NCBI GenBank assembly: GCA_020186115.1
Contig: WSYJ01000005.1
Span: forward strand, 365,974-429,973
Reading direction: 5' to 3'
Length of the DNA stretch: 64,000 nt
Source: Histomonas meleagridis
Lineage: Eukaryota; Parabasalia; Tritrichomonadida; Dientamoebidae
The notes under the pieces are model-generated. The model saw nothing but the letters and a program-made list of their open reading frames with translations, was not told the origin of the DNA and searched no databases. This document shows, in pieces, positions 63,122-64,000 of this stretch (the stretch's first letter is position 1; each line of letters starts with the position of its first letter). Position numbers and translations under genes: made by a program.

Positions 63122-63602
63122 TTGACATTGAATATACAAAATTTCAAAAAAAAAATTGCATTATATGATAAAAATTTACATTTTGAAATATCAGATATTT
63201 ATTCCAAATTAGATTTAATTTATTATAATATCATAGAAAACAAAATAATCGTCCTAATGCATAACGTTACTTGCATGAAACGCTATCTTATAGTTTTGAG
63301 CTGAAAACAATATCAGAAAATTGCCATGAAACATTTCGGAAAGTTTTTCATTACATTTACTGAAAACTTTAAGAAATTATTTCGGTAAAGAAATAGATGA
63401 GTTAACTCAATCTTTTGGAAACATTAACAACGTTCCTATTATCATTACGAAAACATTTAAAAAATTTAATATCGATGAGAATTCGAGGGTTTATGATATA
63501 ATCACAATTGATACAATTCGTTTTAGACCAAAGTTCAAAATTAAAGAAGATGGTATTATTGAAAGAATTGATTATGAAAAGCTATCAAAAACATCGATTT
63601 AA
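63122..63602 (+). pseudogene. Two coding-like fragments of an unrecognised gene
   Basis: A first fragment (to 63304) reads FKKKIALYDKNLHFEISDIYSKLDL. After a frame change a second (about 63327-63602) reads LTQSFGNINNVPIIITKTF and IDTIRFRPKFKIKEDGIIERIDYEKL, ending in TAA. Neither has an ATG at its head. Same strand and adjacency suggest one broken gene. No family was recognised. Confidence 0.3.
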
Positions 63603-63912
63603 TTGAAATTTGTAAGAATCCTCAAAAATTGAAGGAATTTATCTCAAACAATTGGAAAAATATTTTCTCAAATATATTTTTATTTCAATTTCAACCATTT
63701 GTTGATTTTATTAAGCCATTTCCAATTTATATCAAAATGTGGTAAAGCAATCATTACCGGTATTAGCCTCGTACGATAAACTATTATATAACATAAACCA
63801 TTCATATCTAGGATTATAAATATCTTGGATTTTATCAGTATTGCTTTAAATTCTATACTGATAAATAGCGTCGTAGGAACATTTATATCTAATATAATAT
63901 TCTTTAAAGGCT
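63603..63912. other. AT-rich region, no gene seen
   Basis: I see nothing coding or repeated here beyond a possible continuation of the preceding decayed frame. Confidence 0.35.
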
Positions 63913-63981
63913 AAATTACACACACACACAGAGCGCTATTTGAGCTTCGTGCTGCGCACTCGCTCAATCCCGCGCTACATA
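63913..63981. repeat. GC-rich block after a (CA)n run at the window edge
   Basis: A short CA run (63915-63926) leads into GAGCGC, GCTTCGTGCTGCGCACTCGC and CCCGCGCTAC, much richer in G and C than the flanks. It resembles in style, not base for base, the block at 54200-54312. It contains short inverted GCGC words. The window ends soon after, so its full extent is unknown. Confidence 0.5.
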
Positions 63982-64000
63982 AAAAAAAGCATTAACGATA

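Noticed and set aside
25755-64000. Maverick/Polinton or giant-virus fragment
   Set aside because: These are common in trichomonads, but I see no DNA polymerase B, packaging ATPase, capsid or retroviral-type integrase motif.
1-64000. tRNA, rRNA or snRNA genes
   Set aside because: I looked for G/C-rich cloverleaf or stem-forming stretches outside genes; only the two GC-rich repeat blocks stand out and neither reads as a tRNA. A covariance-model scan would be decisive.

Overview
The window looks like nuclear DNA of a parabasalid (trichomonad) protist, most plausibly a Tritrichomonas-like species. The genus is inference; the phylum is well supported. The DNA is strongly AT-rich. Very long uninterrupted reading frames encode eukaryotic products: V-ATPase subunit A, a RasGEF with a LisH-like motif, a multi-pass class III adenylate cyclase, a talin-like giant, a PreP-type M16 protease and a BspA-type leucine-rich surface protein. 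No introns are needed. Every intact gene ends in TAA, and most have TAAA overlapping the stop, the known trichomonad polyadenylation motif. The diversity of cut-and-paste DNA transposon relics also fits this group. There are no Shine-Dalgarno sites, operons or other prokaryotic features.

Layout. 0.4-25 kb is gene-bearing: an ARM/HEAT-like protein (-), a membrane GAF/PAS/histidine-kinase-like protein with a C-terminal receiver domain (+), a BspA-like LRR protein with a frame break before its membrane anchor (-), V-ATPase A (+), a broken ankyrin gene (+), RasGEF (-), a broken iron-sulfur flavoprotein-like gene (-), adenylate cyclase (+) and an M16C metalloprotease (-). 25.7-35.5 kb is a transposon graveyard with relics of mariner (three), Harbinger, Tc1-like (three), hAT and Merlin elements, a Myb-domain pseudogene, and an unassigned two-ORF unit that may be a transposon of its own. 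35.9-52.7 kb is one 16.9-kb reading frame for a 5617-residue talin-like protein. 53.0-64 kb holds a small acidic protein and then a second transposon-rich stretch: Tc1 relic, Mutator-like relics, a mariner with perfect 30-bp terminal inverted repeats and TA flanks, several decayed frames, tandem repeats and two small GC-rich blocks.

The most striking item is the giant protein. Its first ~2150 residues are five tandem talin-head-like modules (two ubiquitin-like folds, a helical F2 and a PH-like F3 each) with a period near 400 residues, followed by a ~3400-residue helical rod and a basic C-terminal helix like the end of talin I/LWEQ modules. Ordinary talins carry one head. The signalling genes nearby (cyclase, receiver-domain protein, RasGEF) are separate transcription units on both strands, and nothing ties them into one pathway beyond proximity. 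Several start sites are uncertain because the open frame continues upstream of the first ATG; I used the first in-frame ATG and say so.
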